Positions 14,989 to 22,136 of a stretch of 64,000 nucleotides of DNA are shown in pieces (positions within the stretch are counted from its first letter, which is position 1; each line of letters opens with the position of its first letter). Origin of the DNA: Planctomycetota bacterium (GTDB taxonomy: Bacteria; Planctomycetota; Phycisphaerae; Phycisphaerales; Phycisphaeraceae); contig JAIOPN010000006.1 of NCBI GenBank assembly GCA_021413865.1, positions 105,409 through 169,408 of the forward strand. Direction: 5' to 3'. Under the pieces are notes generated by a model. The model saw nothing but the letters and a program-made list of their open reading frames with translations, did not search any database and was not told the DNA's origin. A program made the translations under genes and the position numbers.

Positions 14989-17628
14989 TCAGCCCTGCGC
15001 GGCCGTCCCCTCGCCGTTGCTTTCATCGGCTATCCGGGCCACCGACGCCAAAGTATCTCCCTCCACCAGGTCGATCACCTTCACCCCCTGCGCCGACCGC
15101 CCCGTCTGCCGCACCGTGTCCGCCTTGATGCGCACGATCATCCCCCCCGTGCTGATGAGCATCAGGTCGTCGCCCGGCTCGACCGCCTTGAGCGTGACGA
15201 GGTGCCCGTTCTTGTCGGTCAGGTCCATGCTGATCCGGCCCTTGCCGCCGCGCGACTGCACCCGCGTCGATCCGTCCTCGCTGTGCACGAGGTACTCCGA
15301 CAACGGCGTGCGTTTGCCATAACCCCGGCTGGTCACCGAGAGCAGGTCGTGCCTGTCCTCCGCCGAGCAGCGCACCAGGCCGATCACCCGGTCGCCCTCC
15401 TCCAGGTCGATGCCCTTGACGCCGCTGGCGTTGCGGCCCATCGCGCGGGCGTCGTCCTCGTGGAAGCGGATCGCCATGCCGTTGCGCGTCCCCAGCAGGA
15501 TGTGGTCGCCGCCCGTCGTCCACGTCACGCCGATCAGCGAGTCCCCCTCGCGCAGGCTGATCGCGATGATCCCCGCGCGGTGCACGTTGCGGTAGTCTTT
15601 CAGCGCCGTGCGCTTCACCACGCCGTTGGCGGTGGCGAAGAGCAGGAAGCTCTCCCCCTTCTCGAAGTCCTCGATGGGCATGAACGCGCAGACGCGCTCG
15701 CCCTCTTTCAGATCAAGCAGGTTCACGATCGCGCGCCCACGGCTCGTCCGCGAGCCCTCGGGGATCTCGTACACCGCGATCTTGAACACCCGCCCCGTGT
15801 TCGTGAAACAAAGCAGGTCGTCGTGCGTCGAGGCGACGAACACCTCCTCGGTGAAGTCGTCCTCCTTCGTGTCCGTGCCGATCACGCCACGGCCGCCGCG
15901 CCCCTGCGTGCGGTACTGGTCCACCGGCAGACGCTTGACGTACCCCTGGTGCGTGATCGTCACCGCGACCTGCTGCACGGGCGTCAGCGCCGCAAGGTCC
16001 AGCTCGCCCACCTCGCCCTCGACGATCACCGTCCGCCGGGCGTCGGCGTACTTGTCCCGCATCTCGCGCACGTCCGCCTTCACGATCGCCAGCACACGCT
16101 CCTGGCTCGACAGGATCAGCTCGTACTCCTCGATCTGCGCGATCAGTTTCGAGTACTCCGCCACCAGTTCCTCGATCGCCAGCCCGACCAGTTGGATCAG
16201 TTGCAGCCGCCCGATCGCTTCCGCCTGCGCCTTGGAGAGCAGCGCCTCGGCCGTCGCCGTCTGCGCCTTGAACCGCTCGGGGATCTGCGGGGCGTACTTA
16301 TGGCTCGCCGGGATGCGGAACCCGCGCCGCATCAGCTTCTCGATCGCCTCGTCGCGCGTGCGCGACTCGCGGATCAGCTTGATCACCTCGTCGATGTCGC
16401 ACACCGCGTAGATCAACCCTTCGATCCGGTGCGCCTCCTGCTGCGCCTGCCGCAGGCGGAACGCCGTGCGACGGCGGATCACCTCGACCCGGTGCTCCAC
16501 GTAAAGCCGGAGCATCTCCTTGAGCGAGAGCGTCTGCGGCTGCCCCTTGACCAGCGCGATGTTGATGATGCTGAACGTGTCCTGCAGCGGCGTGAGGTCG
16601 TAGAGCTTGTTCTCCACCACCGCCGGGTCGGCGTCCTTCTTCATCTCGATCACCAGCCGCATGCCCACACGGTTGGACGACTCGTCCACGACGTTCGAGA
16701 CCTCCGTGATCCGCTCGTCGCGGATGCACTCCTTGATCTTCTCGATCACGCCGTCGTTCTTCGTCACCTGGTACGGCAGCTCGGTGATGACCAGCCGGTT
16801 CCGCCCGTTCTTCTCCTCGTGCGTGATCTTCGCCCGCACCGCGATCCGCCCGCGCCCGGTGGCGTACGCCTCGGCGATCCCGACCCGCCCGTGGATCGAC
16901 CCGCCCGTCGGGAAGTCCGGCCCGGGCACGATCTTCATCAGCTCCGCCAACCCCAGATCGGGGTTGTCGATCATCGCCGTCAGCGCGTCGCAGATCTCGC
17001 CCAGGTTGTGCGGCGGGATGCTCGTCGCCATGCCCACCGCGATGCCCACCGCGCCGTTCACCAGCAGGTTCGGGAACTTGCCCGGCAGCACCGTCGGCTC
17101 CTGCAGCCGGCCGTCGTAGTTCTCCTTCCACTCGACCGTGTCCAGCTCCAGGTCCTGCAGCATGTCGGCCGCGGGCCCCGCCATCCGCGCCTCGGTGTAA
17201 CGCATCGCCGCCGGCGGGTCCGGGTCCACCGAGCCGAAGTTTCCCTGAGACGCCACCAGCGGGTGACGCATCCGCCACGGCTGGGCCATGCCCACCAGCG
17301 TCGGGTAGATCACCGCCTCGCCGTGCGGGTGGTAGTTGCCCGAGGTGTCGCCGCAGATCTTGGCGCACTTGAGGTGCTTGCGGCCGGGCGTCAGATTAAG
17401 GTCGTGCATCGCGACGAGGATGCGCCGCTGCGAGGGCTTCAAGCCGTCGCGCACGTCCGGCAGCGCCCGGTCCACGATTGTGCTCATCGCGTACGTCAGG
17501 TAGCTGTCCGCCAGCTCGCGGTCGATCGCCGCGTCCACCGTCCGCCCCGGCGGCGGCAACGCCTCGTCGCCCCCGGACGCGCCATTTCCGCCGTTCACCG
17601 GCACCTGTTTTTCTGGGCTCTCCGACAT
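14989..17628 (-). CDS. gyrA: DNA gyrase subunit A
   Basis: The 879-residue protein has the type IIA topoisomerase breakage-reunion domain with active-site Tyr144 (AAMRYTEARM), then a C-terminal beta-pinwheel carrying the GyrA box QGRGGRG, which separates GyrA from ParC. It works with GyrB to introduce negative supercoils. The quinolone-determining region reads NYHPHGEAVIYPTL, so the positions equal to E. coli S83 and D87 are Ala105 and Pro109. A ~15-residue Gly-rich N-terminal extension precedes the domain. ATG 17628 has GGAAGGCGG upstream. gyrB is not in the window. A STAS gene follows. Confidence 0.97.
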   Translation of the reverse strand: MSESPEKQVPVNGGNGASGGDEALPPPGRTVDAAIDRELADSYLTYAMSTIVDRALPDVRDGLKPSQRRILVAMHDLNLTPGRKHLKCAKICGDTSGNYHPHGEAVIYPTLVGMAQPWRMRHPLVASQGNFGSVDPDPPAAMRYTEARMAGPAADMLQDLELDTVEWKENYDGRLQEPTVLPGKFPNLLVNGAVGIAVGMATSIPPHNLGEICDALTAMIDNPDLGLAELMKIVPGPDFPTGGSIHGRVGIAEAYATGRGRIAVRAKITHEEKNGRNRLVITELPYQVTKNDGVIEKIKECIRDERITEVSNVVDESSNRVGMRLVIEMKKDADPAVVENKLYDLTPLQDTFSIINIALVKGQPQTLSLKEMLRLYVEHRVEVIRRRTAFRLRQAQQEAHRIEGLIYAVCDIDEVIKLIRESRTRDEAIEKLMRRGFRIPASHKYAPQIPERFKAQTATAEALLSKAQAEAIGRLQLIQLVGLAIEELVAEYSKLIAQIEEYELILSSQERVLAIVKADVREMRDKYADARRTVIVEGEVGELDLAALTPVQQVAVTITHQGYVKRLPVDQYRTQGRGGRGVIGTDTKEDDFTEEVFVASTHDDLLCFTNTGRVFKIAVYEIPEGSRTSRGRAIVNLLDLKEGERVCAFMPIEDFEKGESFLLFATANGVVKRTALKDYRNVHRAGIIAISLREGDSLIGVTWTTGGDHILLGTRNGMAIRFHEDDARAMGRNASGVKGIDLEEGDRVIGLVRCSAEDRHDLLSVTSRGYGKRTPLSEYLVHSEDGSTRVQSRGGKGRISMDLTDKNGHLVTLKAVEPGDDLMLISTGGMIVRIKADTVRQTGRSAQGVKVIDLVEGDTLASVARIADESNGEGTAAQG

Positions 17629-17782
17629 CGCAAGACCGCCTTCCTGGCTGAGAAAACCGACCCCGAAACGAGGCCCGAATCCTACCAGAAAAACACCCGC
17701 CCCGCGACCGGCTCCGCACCACAAAACACCCCAAAAATCCCGTGAAAAATCGCGTATTTTCGTAGCGCGGTCCCGCCCCGGA

Positions 17783-17925
17783 GAGCCGCGGGCTGTCAGC
17801 CCGCGCGTCTTCGCGTGCGGAAGCATTTTGGCTTCCTGTACGAGGGGAATGCACGGCCGATGCACGCCTGCGTGGGTGTGCACGACGCCGGGGGGCAAGA
17901 CGCGCGGGCTGTCAGTCCGCGGCTC
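17783..17925. repeat. REPIN-like paired inverted repeat (element 2)
   Basis: Arms at 17783-17811 and 17897-17925 are inverted copies matching at 27 of 29 positions, separated by 85 bases. Each arm can fold on itself around the core GCGGGCTGTCAGCCCGC. Confidence 0.65.
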
Positions 17926-17961
17926 GTCCAGAACTCGCTCGCGTCCGCCCCGCACCGGCCC

Positions 17962-17967
17962 TACAAT
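17962..17967 (+). promoter_or_regulatory. -10 hexamer of tRNA-Lys
   Basis: TACAAT ends 9 bases before the first base of the tRNA. The same hexamer precedes dsbD, ridA, the cyclopropane synthase and the isochorismatase-like gene. Confidence 0.55.
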
Positions 17968-17976
17968 GCCCATCCC

Positions 17977-18049
17977 GACCGGGTAGCTCAGTTGGTAGAG
18001 CATCGGCCTTTTAAGCCGTGGGTCGCGGGTTCGAATCCCGCCCCGGTCA
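17977..18049 (+). tRNA. tRNA-Lys (anticodon TTT)
   Basis: The 73-base cloverleaf has a perfect 7-pair acceptor stem (GACCGGG/CCCGGTC), a D arm GCTC-AGTTGGTA-GAGC, an anticodon loop CTTTTAA, a T arm GCGGG-TTCGAAT-CCCGC and discriminator A. The first anticodon-stem pair (27-43) is T-T, a mismatch. CCA is not encoded. Confidence 0.95.
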
Positions 18050-18131
18050 TTGCACTTCATCCGACAACGGCCTGCGAACCGAGGACGCCCGACCTCAACC
18101 CGGTATGATCGCACCTCCAGAGAAGAAACCC

Positions 18132-19706
18132 ATGGCCGAAGCCCTGAAATTTTTGGCGCACGGCGGCGCGGTCTCGGCGTCTGCAAGGCCACGGCCCGGT
18201 GCACGGCGATCCATCGCGGCGCTGGCGGCGCTGCTGCTCGTGGTGGCGGGCGTCGATCTGCTCTGCATGCCCGCGGGGTTCTCGGCCGGCGACCCCCCAA
18301 TCTGGCGCGAAGAGGCCAAGGCGGTGCTGCGTGGGCAACTCTCCGTTGACAGCAGATTGATAGACACGTTTGGAAAGAACGGTGAGTACCTTGTTCAAAA
18401 TACCAGGAACGCGCGGTGGTATTCAAAGTACGGAATTGTCAATTCGCTCATGGCGCTGCCGCCGATGCTCATTGATCGCTGGGTCGCGGGCGCGCTGCGG
18501 CCGATGGGCGTGGAGCCGGACCTATGGATCTTCAATCTCTACCAGATATTCCTGAGCCTGCTCGTCTGTGCCGTGCTCTACCGTCTGACGGGCTGGTACA
18601 CGCCGCGGATCACGACGCGGGTGTTGTATGTGCTGGCGGTGTTCTACGGGACGTACTTCTGGTACTACCAGCGGGCGCAGAGCTCGGAGGTGTACCAGGT
18701 TCTGTTTTTCACGGCATTCTTCTCGTTCTTTGTGGGTTATCTGCGGAAGCTATGGCGGACCGAGGGCCGACCGGGGTGGGGCGGCGGCGCGGGGCTGCTG
18801 GCGGCGTGGCTCTTCGTGGGGGTGCTGGTGCTGACGCGGATTCTTTTCGGGCTGCTGATCCCCGCCATGATCGTGGCGGCGGTGGCGGTCATTTGGCGGC
18901 TCGGCCCGGTGCGGCGGTGGGGCGTGCTGCTACGGCAGGTGGGGCTGCTGGCGGGACCGCCGTGCGTGATCGTCGGGGTGCTGGGGTGGATCAACTGGGT
19001 GAAATTCGGCTCACCACTTTTGACCGGTTACCACGTGTCGCACCTCTCGGACAGCGTGCCGCGGGGCCGGCTGTGGGACGGCGTGTGGGGCCTGCTGTTT
19101 GATATGCAGGGGAGCGTGCTCTGGTATTTCCCGGTGCTGCTCTTCGCCTTGGCGGCGCTGCCGCGGTTCTATCGCAAATATAAGATCGACGCGGTCGTGA
19201 TGGCGGTGGTGGTGGGGGTGTTCGTGTTGGTGCTGGCGAAGATCCCGATATGGCGAGGGGAGTGGACTTATGGGCCGCGTTATATGCTGTTTGCGCTGCC
19301 GGTGCTGGGGCTGCCGTTCCTGACCTGGGTGGATGGCTTGCTGGATGAGCCGCGACGCTGGAAGACATGGGCGGCGGTGGTGGTGACGGCGGTGACACTG
19401 CTCTACTCCGGTTACCTGACGGAGCGGCAGAACCGACTGGATTTTTACATCTACTACCAGGTGAGTATGCCGCTGGAAGGTCTGTGGGACCGCGACATGG
19501 CCCGATCTTTCCTGGACCACCACCTGGGGTGGTTCTGTACCGAGTTGTTGGAACACGAGCAGAATCTGGACGACCTGCCGTTCATCAAGCAATTGATCCG
19601 CCAGGGGCTGCCGCCGACTGCCGTCCGCGAGTACGAGCAGAGGTTGGCGCGGCTGATCGCGAACCGGAATTACTATTGGTGGCGGCAGGGGCGGCAGGGG
19701 CGGTGA
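18132..19706 (+). CDS. Polytopic membrane protein, possibly GT-C-type glycosyltransferase
   Basis: The 524-residue protein has about 10 predicted membrane helices, with long hydrophobic stretches throughout residues 25-430 and a soluble tail. The first periplasmic-type loop (PIWREEAKAVLRGQL then RWYSKYGIVNSLMALPPML) resembles loops of GT-C membrane glycosyltransferases, but no decisive motif was seen. A role in moving a lipid-linked sugar is inference. ATG 18132 follows GAGAAGAAA, and TATGAT at 18104-18109 is a plausible -10. The gene is alone, just after tRNA-Lys. Confidence 0.6.
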   Translation: MAEALKFLAHGGAVSASARPRPGARRSIAALAALLLVVAGVDLLCMPAGFSAGDPPIWREEAKAVLRGQLSVDSRLIDTFGKNGEYLVQNTRNARWYSKYGIVNSLMALPPMLIDRWVAGALRPMGVEPDLWIFNLYQIFLSLLVCAVLYRLTGWYTPRITTRVLYVLAVFYGTYFWYYQRAQSSEVYQVLFFTAFFSFFVGYLRKLWRTEGRPGWGGGAGLLAAWLFVGVLVLTRILFGLLIPAMIVAAVAVIWRLGPVRRWGVLLRQVGLLAGPPCVIVGVLGWINWVKFGSPLLTGYHVSHLSDSVPRGRLWDGVWGLLFDMQGSVLWYFPVLLFALAALPRFYRKYKIDAVVMAVVVGVFVLVLAKIPIWRGEWTYGPRYMLFALPVLGLPFLTWVDGLLDEPRRWKTWAAVVVTAVTLLYSGYLTERQNRLDFYIYYQVSMPLEGLWDRDMARSFLDHHLGWFCTELLEHEQNLDDLPFIKQLIRQGLPPTAVREYEQRLARLIANRNYYWWRQGRQGR

Positions 19707-19732
19707 GGGCGGGGCCTGTTTTTTCGGCGTGC

Positions 19733-19819
19733 TCACGGCGTCTTGGCGAACTCCTGCGCCGGGTCTTTGCCCTGGAGGAGCCACATGATCGCGGTCGAGG
19801 CGGTGGTGACGCAGCCTGT
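19733..19819 (-). pseudogene. Remnant of an SGNH hydrolase C-terminus
   Basis: The last ~27 residues of a minus-strand frame (STAIMWLLQGKDPAQEFAK) match the C-terminus of the intact SGNH gene at 20126 (STAIMWLIEGKNPAEEFAR), with 15 of 26 positions identical. Everything upstream of this tail is unrelated: no nucleophile or Gly block is present. It is best read as what is left of a tandem duplicate after deletion. Confidence 0.65.
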
Positions 19820-19853
19820 AGGCTGTGGGGCTAGATATTGAAGGGTGCTCGAT

Positions 19854-20114
19854 ATGGCTTGGAATCCAACACACAAACGCTTAGCTCTTGCCGGCGGCGT
19901 CGCGATCATCGCAGCGGCGGTAGCAAACTGCGTATAAGTGTTCTTCTTTGACCCCGACAAAGCGGCGAAAGCGGGAGACTTCGTCCTGATCCGCATGAAC
20001 CTCGCGTTAGCGATCGCGCTTCTGCTGATCGTCGTCCTAGGCGCGATTGCTTGTCTCGCGGGGATTCTGCTGCATTGGCGGGCGGCCGCAAATACCGGAC
20101 AATCGAAAATATAA
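19854..20114 (+). pseudogene. Small two-helix membrane protein gene interrupted by an in-frame TAA
   Basis: ATG 19854, preceded by GAAGGG, opens a frame of 27 codons that ends at TAA 19935-19937. The same frame continues at once with GTG and 57 more codons to TAA 20112-20114. Read through, the product would be ~86 residues with one hydrophobic segment before the stop (LALAGGVAIIAAAVANCV), a charged loop (DPDKAAKAGDFVLIRM) and a second long membrane helix (NLALAIALLLIVVLGAIACL). The two halves look like one two-helix protein, so a nonsense mutation is likely; separate translation of the second half is possible. The family is unknown. Confidence 0.5.
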
Positions 20115-20125
20115 ATCGGCGTCCC

Positions 20126-20776
20126 TCACCCCCTCCGTGCAAACTCCTCCGCCGGATTCTTCCCCTCGATCAGCCACATGATCGCCGTCGACGTCACCGA
20201 GACGTAGGCCGTCTGGCCCGCGCCGGTGAGGTGGACGCCGTCGTCGTTGACCAGCGCGGTCCAGGGCGTTTCGCCCAGTTGAAAAACCTTCGCCATGTCG
20301 AGGAAGACCGCGCCGGCGTTCCGCGCGGCGGCCTCGGCACGGTCGGTGTAGACGGCGCGGGCCTGGTCGTAGGCGAGCCCAGTCGGCAGGATGGTGATGC
20401 GGTTGGCGCGGTGGTTGCCGTACACCAGCACCTTCGCGTTCAGCTCTTTCATGCAGCGCGTGGCCATGTGTTCGAGGTGGGCCTGGAACTCGTCGGGGGT
20501 GCTCAGCGGGAGCGCGCCGCGCGAGCCGTCGTGGCGCATGTCGTTGAAGCCGAACTGGATGATGACGACATTGGGCTTGTGGGCGGCGACCTTCTCGTCG
20601 AACTGCTCGCGGGCCTTGGCGGCGGGCATGCCGCCGATGCCGGAGTTGACCATGCGGATGGTCTGGCCGGTGTTCTGCGCGACGTTGTGCGAGAACTCCA
20701 CCTGCTGCGGCCAGCCCGACGCGGCGATCGAATCCCCCCACACCACCACGACCCAGGGTTCATTCGGCTGCGACAT
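20126..20776 (-). CDS. SGNH/GDSL hydrolase
   Basis: The 216-residue protein shows the four SGNH blocks: nucleophile WGDSIAAS (Ser16), GIGG (46-49), GFND (Asn78) and DDGVHLTGAG with Asp179 and His182. The lack of a signal peptide suggests a cytoplasmic esterase or deacetylase; the substrate is unknown. The start is the ATG at 20776, with AAAGGATC before it; the longer frame upstream overlaps the divergent GNAT gene. A fragment of a second copy lies ~310 bases beyond its 3' end. Confidence 0.85.
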   Translation of the reverse strand: MSQPNEPWVVVVWGDSIAASGWPQQVEFSHNVAQNTGQTIRMVNSGIGGMPAAKAREQFDEKVAAHKPNVVIIQFGFNDMRHDGSRGALPLSTPDEFQAHLEHMATRCMKELNAKVLVYGNHRANRITILPTGLAYDQARAVYTDRAEAAARNAGAVFLDMAKVFQLGETPWTALVNDDGVHLTGAGQTAYVSVTSTAIMWLIEGKNPAEEFARRG

Positions 20777-20807
20777 GATTTGATCCTTTATTAGAACGGG
20801 GCGCTGG

Positions 20808-20813
20808 TAATCT
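20808..20813 (+). promoter_or_regulatory. -10 hexamer of the GNAT gene, leaderless type
   Basis: TAATCT ends 6 bases before the ATG at 20820. No ribosome-binding site is seen. Confidence 0.5.
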
Positions 20814-20819
20814 ATCCGC

Positions 20820-21428
20820 ATGTCTTCAACCCCAACGCCCACGATCCCCACCGAACGCATCCAGCCGCAGCTCGTCATGTGGCGGCCGTCGATCGACGCG
20901 CTCGACCCCGTGAAGCTCGCGCCGGGCTACGCGATCCGCCACTGGCGGCCCGATGACGGTCCCGCGTGGGAGAACGTCATCCTGCACACCTTCGGCGGTA
21001 CGCCGAACTTCGAGACCGGTATGCGCGCCGACCCCGCCTTCAGGCCCGAGCGTGTGCTGCTGGTGATGCGGGGTGACACCGCCGTCGCCACTGCCTCCGC
21101 ATGGCACATCCCGAAATACGGCATGGAGACCGGCTACCTCCACATGGTCGCCACGCTTCCCGACCACCAGGGCAAGGGCCTGGGCGCGGCCGTCTCGCTC
21201 ACGGCCATGCACCACATGCGCGGCGAGGCCCGCCGCTCCGCCATGCTGCAGACCGACGACTTCCGCCTCCCCGCGGTCAAGGCGTACCTCCGCCTGGGCT
21301 TCGAACCGCTGCTCATCCACGAGAACCAGCGCGACCGCTGGCGCAATGTGTTGACGCACATCGGCCGCGCGGAGTGCATCCCACAATTCAAGGCGCAGCT
21401 CGAAGCGCCGGTGCGTGTGTTCGGGTGA
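20820..21428 (+). CDS. GNAT-family N-acetyltransferase
   Basis: The 202-residue protein has the GNAT acetyl-CoA site: strand LHMVATLPDHQGKGLGAAVS, in which HQGKGLG matches the Q/R-x-x-G-x-G/A pyrophosphate loop, then a helix and the C-terminal KAYLRLGFEPLLIHE strand-helix. The acceptor is unknown. It is divergent from the SGNH hydrolase with a 43-base gap, so the two may share control. Its end lies 16 bases from the convergent end of kdpE. Confidence 0.85.
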   Translation: MSSTPTPTIPTERIQPQLVMWRPSIDALDPVKLAPGYAIRHWRPDDGPAWENVILHTFGGTPNFETGMRADPAFRPERVLLVMRGDTAVATASAWHIPKYGMETGYLHMVATLPDHQGKGLGAAVSLTAMHHMRGEARRSAMLQTDDFRLPAVKAYLRLGFEPLLIHENQRDRWRNVLTHIGRAECIPQFKAQLEAPVRVFG

Positions 21429-21443
21429 GGCAGATTGGACGTG

Positions 21444-22136
21444 TCACTCGCTCGCGAGCCGGTAGCCCACGCCCTGTTCGGTGAGCAGGTAGCGCGGGCG
21501 TGAGGGGTTTTCCTCGATCTTGTGACGCAGGTTGGCCATGAAGACGCGGAGGTAGTGCGTCTCGTTTTCGCTGGGCGGGCCCCAGACCTCTCGAAGAAGG
21601 TAGGAGTGCGTGAGCACCTTGCCCGCGTGTTTGACCAGCGTGGTGAGCAGGCGGTACTCGATGGGGGTGAGGCGGACCTCGCGCTGGCCGACGAACACGC
21701 GGCGGGCGACACGGTCCACCTTGAGATCGGCGACGGTGAAGAGGGGGCTCTGGTCGTCGGGCCTGGCGGCGTGGCGGAGGGCGACGCGGATGCGTGCCAG
21801 CAATTCGCCGACGCTGAAGGGTTTGGTGAGGTAGTCGTCGGCGCCCAGGTCGAGCGCGGCGACCTTGTCTTTTTCCTGCCCGCGTGCCGAGAGGACGATG
21901 ATCGGGGTGCTCGACCAGTCGCGCACCTGCCGCGTGACCTCGAGCCCGTCCATGTCCGGCAGGCCCAGGTCGAGGATGATCAGGTCGGGCGGCTGCATGG
22001 CCGCCTGCGCCAGGCCCGCCTTGCCGGTCTCCGCCTCGGTCAGGCGGTAGCCGTGCTCGGTGAGCGACGTGTGGAGGAACCGCCTGATCTGCGGCTCGTC
22101 TTCGATGAGCAGGATGATCGGCTGGTCTTCAGGCAT
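21444..22136 (-). CDS. kdpE: KdpE, OmpR/PhoB-family response regulator of potassium transport
   Basis: The 230-residue protein has a receiver domain with E12/D13 and phosphoacceptor D56 (LIILDLGLPDMDG), then a winged-helix DNA-binding domain (RVFVGQREVRLTPIEYRLLTTLVKHAG onward; LREVWGPPSENETHYLRVFM). KdpE is phosphorylated by KdpD and activates the kdp structural genes when potassium is limiting or osmolarity rises. The start overlaps the kdpD end by 8 bases, so they are translationally coupled. The phased repeat arrays upstream of kdp and of the gene at 29892 are candidate binding sites. Confidence 0.93.
   Translation of the reverse strand: MPEDQPIILLIEDEPQIRRFLHTSLTEHGYRLTEAETGKAGLAQAAMQPPDLIILDLGLPDMDGLEVTRQVRDWSSTPIIVLSARGQEKDKVAALDLGADDYLTKPFSVGELLARIRVALRHAARPDDQSPLFTVADLKVDRVARRVFVGQREVRLTPIEYRLLTTLVKHAGKVLTHSYLLREVWGPPSENETHYLRVFMANLRHKIEENPSRPRYLLTEQGVGYRLASE

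Larger units (their letters stand above)
17629..17976. other. 348-base gap between gyrA and tRNA-Lys
   Basis: Divergent intergenic region. It contains the REPIN-like element 2 and the tRNA promoter hexamer. No supported open reading frame is seen. Confidence 0.6.
19707..20125. other. Degenerate interval between two genes
   Basis: No intact gene is annotated in this 419-base interval. It holds a minus-strand remnant of an SGNH hydrolase C-terminus and a plus-strand two-helix reading frame broken by a TAA, both described separately. Confidence 0.6.

Noticed and set aside
14845-17745. 966-codon open frame on the plus strand opposite gyrA
   Set aside because: It is the antisense shadow of gyrA. 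The product is Arg/His/Leu-rich with no domain, as expected from high third-position GC.
17629-18426. Upstream extension of the gyrA frame
   Set aside because: It runs through the tRNA gene and the paired repeat. GyrA proteins start near the chosen ATG.
19733-19996. 87-codon minus-strand frame as an intact gene
   Set aside because: Only its last ~27 codons resemble a real protein; the rest is unrelated and opposite the small two-helix gene, so it is listed as a remnant.
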